From positions 6,012,417 through 6,076,416 of the forward strand of contig NZ_CP081000.1 of NCBI RefSeq assembly GCF_019645875.1: DNA of 64,000 nt, in the 5' to 3' direction. Below are positions 1 through 8,051 of this stretch, piece by piece. The stretch is from Mycolicibacterium senegalense. Its GTDB lineage: Bacteria; Actinomycetota; Actinomycetes; Mycobacteriales; Mycobacteriaceae. The position numbers and the translations under genes were made by a program. Below the pieces are notes generated by a model that saw only the letters and a list, made by a program, of their open reading frames with translations, did no database searches and had not been told where the DNA came from. The first letter of the stretch is position 1. Each line of letters begins with the position of its first letter.

Positions 1-189
1 TACCGGCGCACGCAGGACCACCTGCTGGCCGGGCGTACCGAAGATGCCTACCTGGCCGAGGCCGAGCGCATCGGGCCCTACCTGACCTTGCTGCGCGGAA
101 TCCGGTTCGAGGAAGAAAACGCCGACTGGGCGCGCCGGGCGCTGGCGGTCATCGAACAGCGACTGGCCGCGGCGGTCCGGCCTCGTTGA
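1..189 (+). CDS. PadR family transcriptional regulator, C-terminal fragment
   Basis: The open frame runs from the window edge to a TGA at 187-189 (62 residues visible; the start lies outside). The sequence is helical and charged, with a Tyr-Leu-Thr-Leu-Leu-Arg-Gly-Ile-Arg-Phe-Glu stretch followed by Trp-Ala-Arg-Arg-Ala-Leu near the end, which matches the C-terminal helical domain (vir_act_alpha_C) of PadR regulators, used for dimerisation. The DNA-binding winged helix would lie upstream. Its last 41 bases overlap the convergent serpin-like gene. The family call rests on this short tail only, so another helical protein is possible. Confidence 0.6.
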   Translation, partial: YRRTQDHLLAGRTEDAYLAEAERIGPYLTLLRGIRFEEENADWARRALAVIEQRLAAAVRPR

Positions 190-1366
190 CGACGGTCTCC
201 TGCGGCTCGTTGACCCAGGCACTGAACACCGGCACCCCGCGCCAGGCCGCCGGGCCGTCATATCGGTCCGCGCATGCCAGGACTGCGAACGGGCGGTTGA
301 AGCGGATCTCGATCCGCTTCACCAGCACGTCGTGGAACTGCGGCACGGATCCCGCGACCATGCCGATCGCCGTGACCGCCGCCGCCTTGAATCCTTCGCG
401 GGTATAGGACGCCACGGCCGACTGCTTGGCGTCCAGCTCCACCGGCAGATCCTCCGGCCGCGCGAATCCGCTGATCGTCGCGAACACCGACGCCACCCCG
501 GGTGCGTCGGCGAGGTCGTGGTCGCTGATCGCCGACCAGGCCGGCAGAACACTGCACCACTCGGCATGAACGCCCGGACCGCCGACCCGGCGTTCACGCC
601 GTTCGGTCACCGTCCACGCGTGCCCGTCGACCAGCTCCGCGATCGGAACCCGGCGCGCAGCCCGGCCATCGCCCCGCAACATCGCCGCCACCTGATGCGC
701 GGCGGTGTCCACGTCGTGGGCAGCCACGTCGGGCGCGCCGATCACGCTCAAGACCTCGAGCGCCGAGGACGAGGGCGGCGCGGCCACCGCGACCGGGCCG
801 GCGGCGTCGGTGTCGACCACCAGCTGGACGCCGTCCCGGAGCGTCAACGCTGTGCTGATCTGTTCACCGAACGGGCCACCCAAATCATCCCTGGTGTCCA
901 GCGGTTGCGCCCAGCTGATGTCGGTGGCCAGCGCCGAAGCCAGGACCAGCCTGGTCAAATCGTGCAGCTGCAGCGGGAACCTGTCGATCAGCCCGTTGGT
1001 ACGAGCCCGGGCCCAGGCATCGGCGTGCGCCTGATCCGGGACCGGGCCCCGCTCCACGACGTCAGGTAGCGTCCGCACCCAATCGTCAAAAGTGGGCCCC
1101 AACTTGCGATCCCACACCGCCGCGAGGGCGGACACCGCCGGGTGCGGATCACGCAGTAGGGCGCCGGCCCGCACGGCAGCGTCGTCGACCGTGGTACCGA
1201 GCACCGCCTCGAGGTCGCCCCGAGACGCTCCTGCGGTGGCCGGCCCGACCAATGCCAGCAACAGCCACAGCCCCAGCGGCGAGGCCACCGCGTGTCCACC
1301 GAGCACGCTCCGGTTGAAGCCGGCCGCATAGGCGGATACCAGCTCGGGCGTAGTGAGGCCGGGCAT
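149..1366 (-). CDS. Serpin-like (serine protease inhibitor family) protein
   Basis: This 405-residue protein has the serpin layout at normal family length. Near the N-terminus is a SPLGLWLLLALVGPATAGAS stretch (residues about 29-48), like the serpin helix with SPxSixxALAM..GA. Towards the C-terminus is a hinge-like segment with REGFKAAAVTAI, comparable to the EExGTEAAAATA hinge of inhibitory serpins, then a putative reactive loop (GMVAGSVPQFHDV), and then FNRPFAVLA, matching the FxxxRPF serpin signature. No signal peptide is seen, so it is probably cytoplasmic. The hinge is not canonical: charged and bulky residues are present, so inhibitory activity is uncertain. It starts at ATG 1366 directly downstream of a TAAGGT -10 box, divergent from the dehydratase gene. 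Confidence 0.75.
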   Translation of the reverse strand: MPGLTTPELVSAYAAGFNRSVLGGHAVASPLGLWLLLALVGPATAGASRGDLEAVLGTTVDDAAVRAGALLRDPHPAVSALAAVWDRKLGPTFDDWVRTLPDVVERGPVPDQAHADAWARARTNGLIDRFPLQLHDLTRLVLASALATDISWAQPLDTRDDLGGPFGEQISTALTLRDGVQLVVDTDAAGPVAVAAPPSSSALEVLSVIGAPDVAAHDVDTAAHQVAAMLRGDGRAARRVPIAELVDGHAWTVTERRERRVGGPGVHAEWCSVLPAWSAISDHDLADAPGVASVFATISGFARPEDLPVELDAKQSAVASYTREGFKAAAVTAIGMVAGSVPQFHDVLVKRIEIRFNRPFAVLACADRYDGPAAWRGVPVFSAWVNEPQETVVNEAGPPRPVAVR

Positions 1367-1372
1367 GGCCGA

Positions 1373-1378
1373 ACCTTA
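1373..1378 (-). promoter_or_regulatory. Leaderless -10 element of the serpin-like gene
   Basis: TAAGGT on the minus strand fits TANNNT and ends 6 nt before the ATG at 1366, so transcription probably begins at the start codon. Confidence 0.45.
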
Positions 1379-1431
1379 TCCGCGAAGAGCCCTCGACAAG
1401 CACCATGTGGCTCGACGCGCCGGCCAGACGT

Positions 1432-1437
1432 TAGTGT
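1432..1437 (+). promoter_or_regulatory. Probable -10 element of the HadA/HadB fusion gene
   Basis: TAGTGT fits TANNNT and lies about 38 nt before ATG 1475. This would give a leader of about 30 nt with an AGAAAAG ribosome site. It shares the 108-nt divergent interval with the serpin-like gene. Confidence 0.35.
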
Positions 1438-1474
1438 GCTTGCGTCGGCTTCAGCGAACACGCCGATAGAAAAG

Positions 1475-2512
1475 ATGAGCAAATTCATGACCGCAGCACC
1501 AGAAGCATCGGCGCTCGAAGCCCGCGTCGGCCACTACTACGAGGCAGACAGCCTCTACCTGGTCGGCCGCGAGAAGGTCCGCGAGTACGCCCGTGCCGTG
1601 CAGGACTACCACCCCGCACACTGGGATGTCGACGCCGCCGCGAAGCTGGGCTATTCGGGCCTGGTCGCGCCGCTGACCTTCACCTCCACCCCGGCCATGG
1701 CCTGCAATCGACGCATGTTCGAGTCGATCGTCGTCGGCTATGACACCTACCTGCAGACCGAAGAGGTCTTCGAGCAGCACCGCCCCATCGTGGCCGGCGA
1801 CGAGCTGCACGTCGACGTCGAACTGACATCGGTGCGCCGGATCGCCGGGCGCGACATGATCACCGTCACCAACACCTTCACCGACACCGCCGGCGAGCGG
1901 GTGCACACCCTGCACACCACCGTCGTCGGAGTGACGGCCGAGGACCTCAATCCGGAGATCAAGACCGCCGTTCAGCGCGCGATGATGCACGACGTCGACA
2001 TCTTCGGCATCGGCGACGACGAGTACCAGAAGACCGTGCGTCCCGAAGGTGAGATCCGGATCGCCGAGGGCGGCACGACCCGCACCCCGGGGACGCCGTC
2101 CTTCGACGACGTGAAGGTCGGCGACGAACTCGGAGTGCACCACACCCGGTTGTCCCGCGGCGACCTGGTGAACTACGCCGGCGTAGCCGGCGATGCCAAC
2201 CCGATCCACTGGGACGAGGACATCGCCAAGCTGGCCGGCCTACCCGACGTGATCGCCCACGGCATGCTGACCATGGGCCTGGGTGCCGGATTCGTCTCCA
2301 CCTGGACGGGCGATCCCGGTGCGGTCACCCGCTACGCTGTGCGGCTGTCCCAGCCGGCCATCGTGTCGGCCAAAGAGGGTGCCGACATCGAGTTCAGCGG
2401 CAAGGTCAAGTCGTTGGACCCCGAGACCCGCACCGGTGTCGTCATCGTCGCCGCGAAGGCCGACGGCAAGAAGATCTTCGGGCTGGCCACCATGAACGTC
2501 CGCTTCAGCTGA
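1475..2512 (+). CDS. Fused HadA/HadB-type (3R)-hydroxyacyl dehydratase
   Basis: A 345-residue double-hotdog protein. Residues about 10-160 resemble HadA (REKVREYARAVQ, GYSGLVAPLTF). After a linker, the C-terminal half (about 205-345) resembles HadB, with DANPIHWDEDIAKLAGLPD and IAHGMLTMG, the hydratase-2 motif with the catalytic Asp/His. HadAB and HadBC dehydrate 3-hydroxyacyl-ACP in FAS-II mycolic acid elongation; fused paralogues of this kind occur in mycobacteria beside the essential hadABC operon, so this one may act on acyl-CoA or acyl-ACP in another pathway. Start ATG 1475 was chosen over a longer upstream frame because an AGAAAAG site precedes it; ATG 1487 is an alternative. It overlaps the convergent next gene by 8 bp. 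Confidence 0.88.
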   Translation: MSKFMTAAPEASALEARVGHYYEADSLYLVGREKVREYARAVQDYHPAHWDVDAAAKLGYSGLVAPLTFTSTPAMACNRRMFESIVVGYDTYLQTEEVFEQHRPIVAGDELHVDVELTSVRRIAGRDMITVTNTFTDTAGERVHTLHTTVVGVTAEDLNPEIKTAVQRAMMHDVDIFGIGDDEYQKTVRPEGEIRIAEGGTTRTPGTPSFDDVKVGDELGVHHTRLSRGDLVNYAGVAGDANPIHWDEDIAKLAGLPDVIAHGMLTMGLGAGFVSTWTGDPGAVTRYAVRLSQPAIVSAKEGADIEFSGKVKSLDPETRTGVVIVAAKADGKKIFGLATMNVRFS

Positions 2513-3155
2513 GCAGCCGCGACCGCAGAACGGGCACACCCGCGCCCACCAGGCGCTCCAGCTCGACGGTCCGTCCGCACACCGCCAACAGCACGGCGCT
2601 GCCGGGCCCGGCGACGACCTCGCCCTCACCCCAGGTTCGCCCGGTGTCCTCGTCGTGCAACTGGATGCCACGCAGACGCCGGTGCGGAAAGAACCCGAAT
2701 TGTGTTCGGCTGGTGAGGAAGTCGAGCGCCCGCGCGACGTGCCGAGGGTCCGGGTGATGCGGTAGCCCGAGGGGCAGCCGCATGTCGGCACCGTGCACCA
2801 AGACATCGGTGAGGCCCGACAGCGGTCCGGTGACGGGCGGACTGAGTCGATGGTCAGCCTGTTCACGCAGCGTCCGGGCGATCTCGGACGCAGCGGCCTG
2901 TGCCCGGCGGCGGGCCAGGGCATCGATGCCGCGGTTCACGCTGCCGTGGCGAACACCGCTGGCCAGAAAGCCCCAGAAGCCGTCGACGAAATCGCTGACC
3001 AGATGTGCCGCAACGGTTTTGACATCCCACCCGGCGCACAGGCTCGGCGTGGCCAGCTGGTCGGCGTCCAGCCCGTCGATCAGATCCGCGATCGACCTCC
3101 GCTCGTCGGCCACCGCCGCGAACACCTGCTCGCGTTCCTCCGGGCTCAACCGCAC
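2505..3155 (-). CDS. Maleylpyruvate isomerase family mycothiol-dependent enzyme (DinB-like fold)
   Basis: A protein of about 216 residues with the family opening (EREQVFAAVADERRSIADL, then LCAGWDVKTVAAHLVSDF with the conserved Trp and His) and a VLVHGADMRLPLGL segment carrying another metal-type His. The DinB/MPI fold binds a divalent metal and often uses mycothiol; the substrate is unknown. The only start in this frame near the expected N-terminus is GTG 3155, which has no Shine-Dalgarno. A perfect AGGAGG-ATG lies 38 nt upstream but in another frame, ending in a stop 2 nt before the GTG (see 3158-3193). So either translation is coupled to an 11-codon leader or the gene is frameshifted at its 5' end. 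It follows the permease by a short gap, in an operon-like arrangement. Confidence 0.75.
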   Translation of the reverse strand: MRLSPEEREQVFAAVADERRSIADLIDGLDADQLATPSLCAGWDVKTVAAHLVSDFVDGFWGFLASGVRHGSVNRGIDALARRRAQAAASEIARTLREQADHRLSPPVTGPLSGLTDVLVHGADMRLPLGLPHHPDPRHVARALDFLTSRTQFGFFPHRRLRGIQLHDEDTGRTWGEGEVVAGPGSAVLLAVCGRTVELERLVGAGVPVLRSRLLS

Positions 3156-3157
3156 GA

Positions 3158-3193
3158 TCAGCCGCTCAGCTGGGAAGGTTCGGAGTCGGTCAT
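3158..3193 (-). other. 11-codon leader reading frame, or frameshifted 5' end of the isomerase-family gene
   Basis: The frame reads MTDSEPSQLSG then TGA, preceded by an ideal AGGAGG at 4-nt spacing. The TGA at 3160-3158 is followed after 2 nt by GTG 3155 in the downstream frame. Removing 2 nt near the stop would join this start to the protein at 2505-3155, giving a normal-looking N-terminus. Confidence 0.5.
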
Positions 3194-3216
3194 GGTTCCT
3201 CCTGGCCGGTGGCAAG

Positions 3217-4602
3217 TCACCGCCCAGGGTATCCAGCGGACGCTCGCCCGTTCCGGCGGTCCTGTCGGGGGGTGGCCGCCCGCGCCAGGAAGTACAACAC
3301 CACACCGACGGCCAGCAGGATCGCCCCGAAGAGCCACACCGTGGCGCTCTGCTGGGTCAGCAACATCACGCACGATGCCACCCCGAGCAGCGGGACTGGT
3401 GTCCACACTCGGAAATGGCTGTGCTCCACCGTGTCTCGGCGCAACGTCAATACCGCGACATTGGCCGATATGAACACCAACAACAACAGCAGCACCACGG
3501 TCTCGGCCAGGGTCGACAGGTCGCCCACCAGCGTGAGCAGCATCGCAACCGCCGTCGTCGCGACGATGGCCACCCACGGGGTGCGGCGCCGGGGCAGCAC
3601 CCGGGTGAGCGGCTGTGGCAGCAAACCGTGTTCGGCCATCCCGAAGGCAAGCCGGCTCGACATGATCATGGTCAACAGCGCCCCGTTGGCGACCGCGACC
3701 AGAGCGATTGCACTGAAGACCCGATCGGGCACCGCCAGTCCGGACACCGACACCACCTCGAGCAGCGGGCCCGAGGACCGGCTCAATTCCCCGGGTGGCA
3801 AGGCGACCGAGCTGGCAACACCGACCAACACGTAGACGATGCCGGCGGTGACGAGTGCGCCGAACAGCGCCGCGGGATAGATCTTGCTCGGCCTACGGAT
3901 CTCCTCGGCGACATTGGCCGAGGTCTCGAATCCCACGAAGGAGTAGTAGGCGATGATGGCGCCGGACAGGATCGCCACCGCCGGAACTGAACCCTGGGGA
4001 AACTCCCCCAGCCGGCTGACATCGCCACGGCCCCCGGCGACCAGGACCGCGCCCGCGACGATGACGATGAGCAGACCGGTCAACTCGATCACGGTCATGA
4101 CCACGTTGCTCTTGACCGACTCGCTGATCCCGCGGACATTGAGGGCGGCGACCAACCCGAGGAACCCGATGGCCGCAGGCACCATCGGAACGTCGACGAA
4201 CGTGGCGAGGTAGTCACCGGCGAAGGCCAACGCCAGCCCGGCCGCACTGGTCACCCCCGCCGCCAACATCGCGAACCCGACCAGAAACGACACCAGCGGG
4301 ACACCGAAGGCCCGCTCGGCGAATACCGCCGCGCCACCGGCCTTGGGATATTTGGTGACCAGCTCGGCATACGAGCCGGCGGTCAACAGCGCCAGCAGCA
4401 AGGCCACCAGCAGCGGCGCCCACAGCGCACCACCCACTTTGCCGGCCAGCACTCCCATGAGCGCGTAGATGCCCGCACCGAGGACATCGCCGAGGATGAA
4501 CAGGAACAGCAACGGCCCGGTGATCCCGCGTTTGAGTTTGCCGTCGGATTTCTGGTCCTGCTGCCCGCCCGCCGTGGCCTCCGCCGTCATGGCGTCCGGC
4601 AT
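3217..4602 (-). CDS. APC family amino acid permease
   Basis: A membrane protein of about 461 residues with 12 predicted hydrophobic segments. It opens with the APC signature in TM1 (GPLLFLFILGDVLGAGIYAL), has the YPKAGGAAVFAERAFG loop after TM2-3 and YYSFVGFETSANVAEEIRRP in TM6-loop, all typical of the amino acid-polyamine-organocation superfamily. The substrate cannot be read from sequence; cationic amino acid relatives (Rv1999c-like) share this layout. Several starts are possible: ATG 4602 (after AGGCGGGGT) was preferred; ATG 4590 and a longer form from 4683 are alternatives, and the longer form would overlap the divergent small frame at 4682. It is probably co-transcribed with the isomerase-family gene 24 nt downstream. 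Confidence 0.88.
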   Translation of the reverse strand: MPDAMTAEATAGGQQDQKSDGKLKRGITGPLLFLFILGDVLGAGIYALMGVLAGKVGGALWAPLLVALLLALLTAGSYAELVTKYPKAGGAAVFAERAFGVPLVSFLVGFAMLAAGVTSAAGLALAFAGDYLATFVDVPMVPAAIGFLGLVAALNVRGISESVKSNVVMTVIELTGLLIVIVAGAVLVAGGRGDVSRLGEFPQGSVPAVAILSGAIIAYYSFVGFETSANVAEEIRRPSKIYPAALFGALVTAGIVYVLVGVASSVALPPGELSRSSGPLLEVVSVSGLAVPDRVFSAIALVAVANGALLTMIMSSRLAFGMAEHGLLPQPLTRVLPRRRTPWVAIVATTAVAMLLTLVGDLSTLAETVVLLLLLVFISANVAVLTLRRDTVEHSHFRVWTPVPLLGVASCVMLLTQQSATVWLFGAILLAVGVVLYFLARAATPRQDRRNGRASAGYPGR

Positions 4603-4681
4603 ACCCCGCCTGGCCGCGCCCGAAAACCGGCTGGCCTGCGCGGGCGAATGAAATCCGCGGCCTGCGGGCATTCCTTTCACC

Positions 4682-4840
4682 ATGACTGACCACAGCGCCG
4701 ATTCGCGGCAGCCCCCCAAGGGCAACAAGGCGAACGACCCGCCGCCGGGTCCCGCCGATCACCATCGCGACGGTGGAATGGCTACCCGCGAGGTCGCTCC
4801 TGACGTGGTGGAAAAGCACGCCGGGGAATCCGGGGACTGA
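4682..4840 (+). CDS. Small hydrophilic protein, 52 residues, function unknown
   Basis: An ATG frame rich in Asp, Pro, Gly, His and Lys, predicted disordered (starts MTDHSADSRQPPKGNKAN, ends VVEKHAGESGD). About three quarters of the third codon positions are G or C, as expected for a coding frame here. There is no clear ribosome site. It lies divergent to the permease and ends 29 nt before the convergent DUF1906 gene. I do not recognise it; it may be a genuine small protein or chance. Confidence 0.45.
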   Translation: MTDHSADSRQPPKGNKANDPPPGPADHHRDGGMATREVAPDVVEKHAGESGD

Positions 4841-4869
4841 GCCCACCGGCCGTCACAGCCGTGGGCGCA

Positions 4870-5640
4870 TCACCTCGCCAGATCCCACTGGCCGAAATCC
4901 GGTGCGAGAACATCGTTCACGTCGACATGGATGCCGTCGATGACGAAACCCGGGTCGGACGCGGTGACCACTTCACGCTGAAACAGCACGGCAGCCGGCT
5001 CCCGCTCACCCCGGGACCAGGCCTTGGTCTGCCAGGCCCAGCGGTGGCCGGGACTGGTCGAAGAGCCGACGACACCGTCGGCGATGGCCCAGCCGCACTG
5101 GCGCCGACCGCCGTAGATTCCGGTGCGGCCCACCCCGAGGACCGAATTGATCCCCCGAAACCACTGCACGCCGAGGTTCTTCCAGGCCGGTGCATCGATG
5201 TCCTCGTCGACGCTGAAGAAGATCGGCGCCGACGCGGGCCCGCCGGCGGCGCCGTGCAGGCGCAGCGCCGTCTGGGCATCGGCCACTCCGCCGTCATAGC
5301 CGCGGGTGAAATCCGACGGCGTCGGCCATCCCGGCTTGCCGAACTGGTAACAGCTGACGATCTGCAGGCCGGACGCACGCAGCCGGTCCGCGTAATCACG
5401 GGTGACGGGCTTGAAATCGAACGTGGCTCCCGGCCGCAGTTCGGACACATAGACCAGTGCCCCGCCGAAACCGGCGGCCTTGATCTGCTCGGGCTGCACC
5501 AGCCGGTCGGCGAAATCGACGAGCTGCAGGCCCTCCGCCGAAGCCGCCCTGTTTCCCGTGGCTGCCATTGCGAGCACACCTGGTACTGCCAAAGCCGCTG
5601 CATAACGGAGGACGTCGCGCCGTGAAGCCGATCCCGTCAC
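4870..5640 (-). CDS. Tat-exported DUF1906 (glycoside-hydrolase-like, Rv2525c-type) protein
   Basis: A protein of about 256 residues with a twin-arginine signal: SRRDVLRY, a hydrophobic AAALAVPGVLAMAA stretch, and cleavage near NRAASA. The mature part carries the DUF1906 core (VDFADRLVQPEQIKAAGFGG, IVSCYQFGKPG, APIFFSVDEDID, WFRGINSVLG, TGIYGG, DVNDV). Rv2525c of M. tuberculosis is the best-known mycobacterial member: Tat-secreted, TIM-barrel-like, linked to the cell wall, with no firmly established substrate. GTG 5640 was chosen because a TACGCT -10 lies 7 nt upstream and the N-terminus then matches the length of Rv2525c; a longer GTG form from 5727 exists. A paralogue lies at 12,330. Confidence 0.88.
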   Translation of the reverse strand: MTGSASRRDVLRYAAALAVPGVLAMAATGNRAASAEGLQLVDFADRLVQPEQIKAAGFGGALVYVSELRPGATFDFKPVTRDYADRLRASGLQIVSCYQFGKPGWPTPSDFTRGYDGGVADAQTALRLHGAAGGPASAPIFFSVDEDIDAPAWKNLGVQWFRGINSVLGVGRTGIYGGRRQCGWAIADGVVGSSTSPGHRWAWQTKAWSRGEREPAAVLFQREVVTASDPGFVIDGIHVDVNDVLAPDFGQWDLAR

Positions 5641-5647
5641 GATCCGC

Positions 5648-5653
5648 AGCGTA
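5648..5653 (-). promoter_or_regulatory. Leaderless -10 element of the first DUF1906 gene
   Basis: TACGCT on the minus strand, ending 7 nt before GTG 5640. Confidence 0.4.
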
Positions 5654-5731
5654 TCCGGCGGGACCGGGAAACGGCCACCCCCGGGTTCGTCGACAAAACC
5701 GGCACGTACCGGCGGCAGATGCCCCACAATG

Positions 5732-5747
5732 GTTAGTCACAGCTAAC
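5732..5747. promoter_or_regulatory. Imperfect inverted repeat in a divergent intergenic region
   Basis: GTTAG and CTAAC arms flank a 6-nt spacer, 23 bp before the acyl-CoA synthetase start at 5771. The position suits an operator for a dimeric regulator of that gene; no regulator gene is adjacent. Confidence 0.3.
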
Positions 5748-5770
5748 TACCGACCCTGACAGAAACCACC

Positions 5771-7852
5771 GTGGCACGAGACGTGATCGCCGTCGACACG
5801 ACGCTCGATCACCCATGTCCGGACATCTGGCCCATCCTGGAGGCACCGCATCTGTACCCGCGCTTCTTTCGCGGGCTCGGGTCCTGCGAGCAGGTGGCCG
5901 GTGATCCCCAACTCTTCGAGGTACGGCTCTCGACCGCCCGCGGTGCCGTGGTGGTTCACCAGATGCGCCGCACGGTCCGCCTCTCCGGCATGGAGCTGCG
6001 TCTCGACGCCACCCAGACGGGCCGCTGTTTCGCGTCGATTCGCCTGACCCCCGAGGGACGGGGCGCCCGGATCGCGTTGCGGATCTTCGCGATCGGCACG
6101 CTCCACCCCGACATCGCGAAAGCCAGCGACAACGCCGTCGAGAGTTGGATTCGCGAAGGGCTCCAACGCATCTCGGACCATCTCGAAGGCAACCCGACCG
6201 CACAACTGGTCAACATGGGTGACGGGAGATCGTTGCAACTCAACGTCCTGAAAACCATGATCACCAGCGGAGTCGTGCGAGCATCTCGACCCGATCGCGG
6301 TGTTCGCCAACTCAATTCGCTGGCCAAATGGGGCTTCACCCTCGCCGGCGGACTCGGCGCCGCCGCCGCGCGATCACCCGGCACCACAGCGTCGATCGAC
6401 GGCTACGGCACCTCCACCTATGGGGACATGGCCGACCGCACCAGCCGATTGGCGGCCGGCCTCTCGGTGATCGGTTTCACCAGCGACAGCACGTTCGCCG
6501 TCTTGGCCCGCAACCATTCCGCAATGGTCGAGTGCATGGTGGCGACGAGCAAGTTGGGCGCCGATTTGGTGCTGCTCAACACCGGCCTGGCCGCCCGCGC
6601 GATCGAAGAGATCGTCAACCGACATCGCATCGACGCCATCTTCGTCGACAACGGCTTCGAACCCGAGGTCCGCTATGTCGCAGCGGACATCCCGAGAATC
6701 TCGATCCATCCGAATTCGACCACCCCGCAACGGCGTTCGATGGAAGATCTGATTTCCACCGGTACCGGCGCCACACCGGTGCCGCCACCGAAACAGCCGG
6801 GCAAGCTGGTGGCCCTCACCTCGGGCACCACCGGCACCCCCAAAGGCGCCCGACGGCCCACCCCGCCCGGATTCGGCGCCATCGCCGCGATGTTGTCGCG
6901 CATGCCGCTGCGGCACGGCGAAGTGATGCTGCTGTGCGCGCCGCTGTTCCACACCTGGGGCCTGGCCGCGCTACAGGTGAGCACGCCGCTGCTGGCGACG
7001 GTGGTACTGATGGAACGGTTCGACGCCGAAGAATGTCTCAAAGCCATTGAACGCCACCGCTGCACGGTGGTGATCCTGGTTCCGGTGATGCTGCAGCGCA
7101 TCCTGGAACTGCCCGCCGCCGTGCTCAAGCGTTACGACACGTCGTCGCTGAAGGTGGTCGCCAGCAGCGGTTCACCGATTCCGGGCGCGGCCGTCACCAA
7201 GTTCATGGAGATCTTCGGCGACGTTCTCTACAACTTCTACGGTTCCACCGAGGTGTCGTGGGCGACCATCGCCGGCCCCGCCGACCTGCGTGTCGCCCCC
7301 ACCACCGCGGGCCGGCCACCGCTCGGCACCCGCATCGCCATCCTCGACGAGGCCGGCCGGGTCGCGCCGGCCGGCGCCGTCGGGCGCATCTTCGTCGGCA
7401 ACGACATGCTGTTCGACGGCTACACCAACGCCAAATCGCCGACCGTCGAGGACAAGTTGATGGATACCGGTGACCTCGGTTACATCGACGGCAGCGGACG
7501 CCTGTTCGTGGCCGGCCGTGACGACGACATGATCATCTCGGGCGGGGAGAACGTTTTCCCACGTCCGGTGGAGGAAGCCCTCGCAGTGCTGCCGCAGGTC
7601 GCGGACGTCGCGGTGGTCGGCGTTCCCGATCCGGAGTTCGGCCAGCGGCTCGCGGCGTTCGTCGTCCGTACCGAAGGGGCGTCGCTCGACGAAGACACCG
7701 TCAAGAACTACGTCCGGAACCGCCTGAGCCGCTTCTCGATTCCACGCGACGTGACCTTCGTCGATCAACTTCCCCGCACCGCCACCGGCAAGGTTTTGAA
7801 GCGGCACCTGATCGAGGGCCAGTTTCCGATGGAGATGGGCTGGCCGGGCTAG
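5771..7852 (+). CDS. SRPBCC-domain / acyl-CoA synthetase fusion protein
   Basis: A 693-residue two-domain protein. Residues about 1-145 look like an SRPBCC (START/Bet v1-like) ligand-binding domain (DTTLDHPCPDIWPILEAPHLYPRFFRGLGSC pattern of polyketide-cyclase-type proteins). Residues about 170-690 are a complete ANL adenylating enzyme: P-loop LTSGTTGTPKGARR, YNFYGSTE, TGDLG, RDDDMIISGGENVFPRPVEE and the catalytic Lys in TATGKVLKR. This is a FadD-type ligase that would activate a fatty or other carboxylic acid to acyl-AMP/acyl-CoA; the attached lipid-fold domain may deliver or select the substrate. Starts at GTG 5771. It stands alone, followed by 199 nt before topoN. Confidence 0.87.
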   Translation: MARDVIAVDTTLDHPCPDIWPILEAPHLYPRFFRGLGSCEQVAGDPQLFEVRLSTARGAVVVHQMRRTVRLSGMELRLDATQTGRCFASIRLTPEGRGARIALRIFAIGTLHPDIAKASDNAVESWIREGLQRISDHLEGNPTAQLVNMGDGRSLQLNVLKTMITSGVVRASRPDRGVRQLNSLAKWGFTLAGGLGAAAARSPGTTASIDGYGTSTYGDMADRTSRLAAGLSVIGFTSDSTFAVLARNHSAMVECMVATSKLGADLVLLNTGLAARAIEEIVNRHRIDAIFVDNGFEPEVRYVAADIPRISIHPNSTTPQRRSMEDLISTGTGATPVPPPKQPGKLVALTSGTTGTPKGARRPTPPGFGAIAAMLSRMPLRHGEVMLLCAPLFHTWGLAALQVSTPLLATVVLMERFDAEECLKAIERHRCTVVILVPVMLQRILELPAAVLKRYDTSSLKVVASSGSPIPGAAVTKFMEIFGDVLYNFYGSTEVSWATIAGPADLRVAPTTAGRPPLGTRIAILDEAGRVAPAGAVGRIFVGNDMLFDGYTNAKSPTVEDKLMDTGDLGYIDGSGRLFVAGRDDDMIISGGENVFPRPVEEALAVLPQVADVAVVGVPDPEFGQRLAAFVVRTEGASLDEDTVKNYVRNRLSRFSIPRDVTFVDQLPRTATGKVLKRHLIEGQFPMEMGWPG

Positions 7853-8051
7853 TTGCGCCCGGTGACGACAGCGGCGCAGATCACACGGGCGCGTCTCGGG
7901 CCGTGGCGGTAAGACCCCGTGTCGGCGGCGCAGGGCACAATGCTTACGCCACCCGTGCCACAGGGCGGCCGCGCGGCGCAGCCCGCCACGCGTAGCGACA
8001 CTCCGACGGGCGTCGATTGCTGCGGCATCGGCCCTGGTGGAAAGGACAGCA

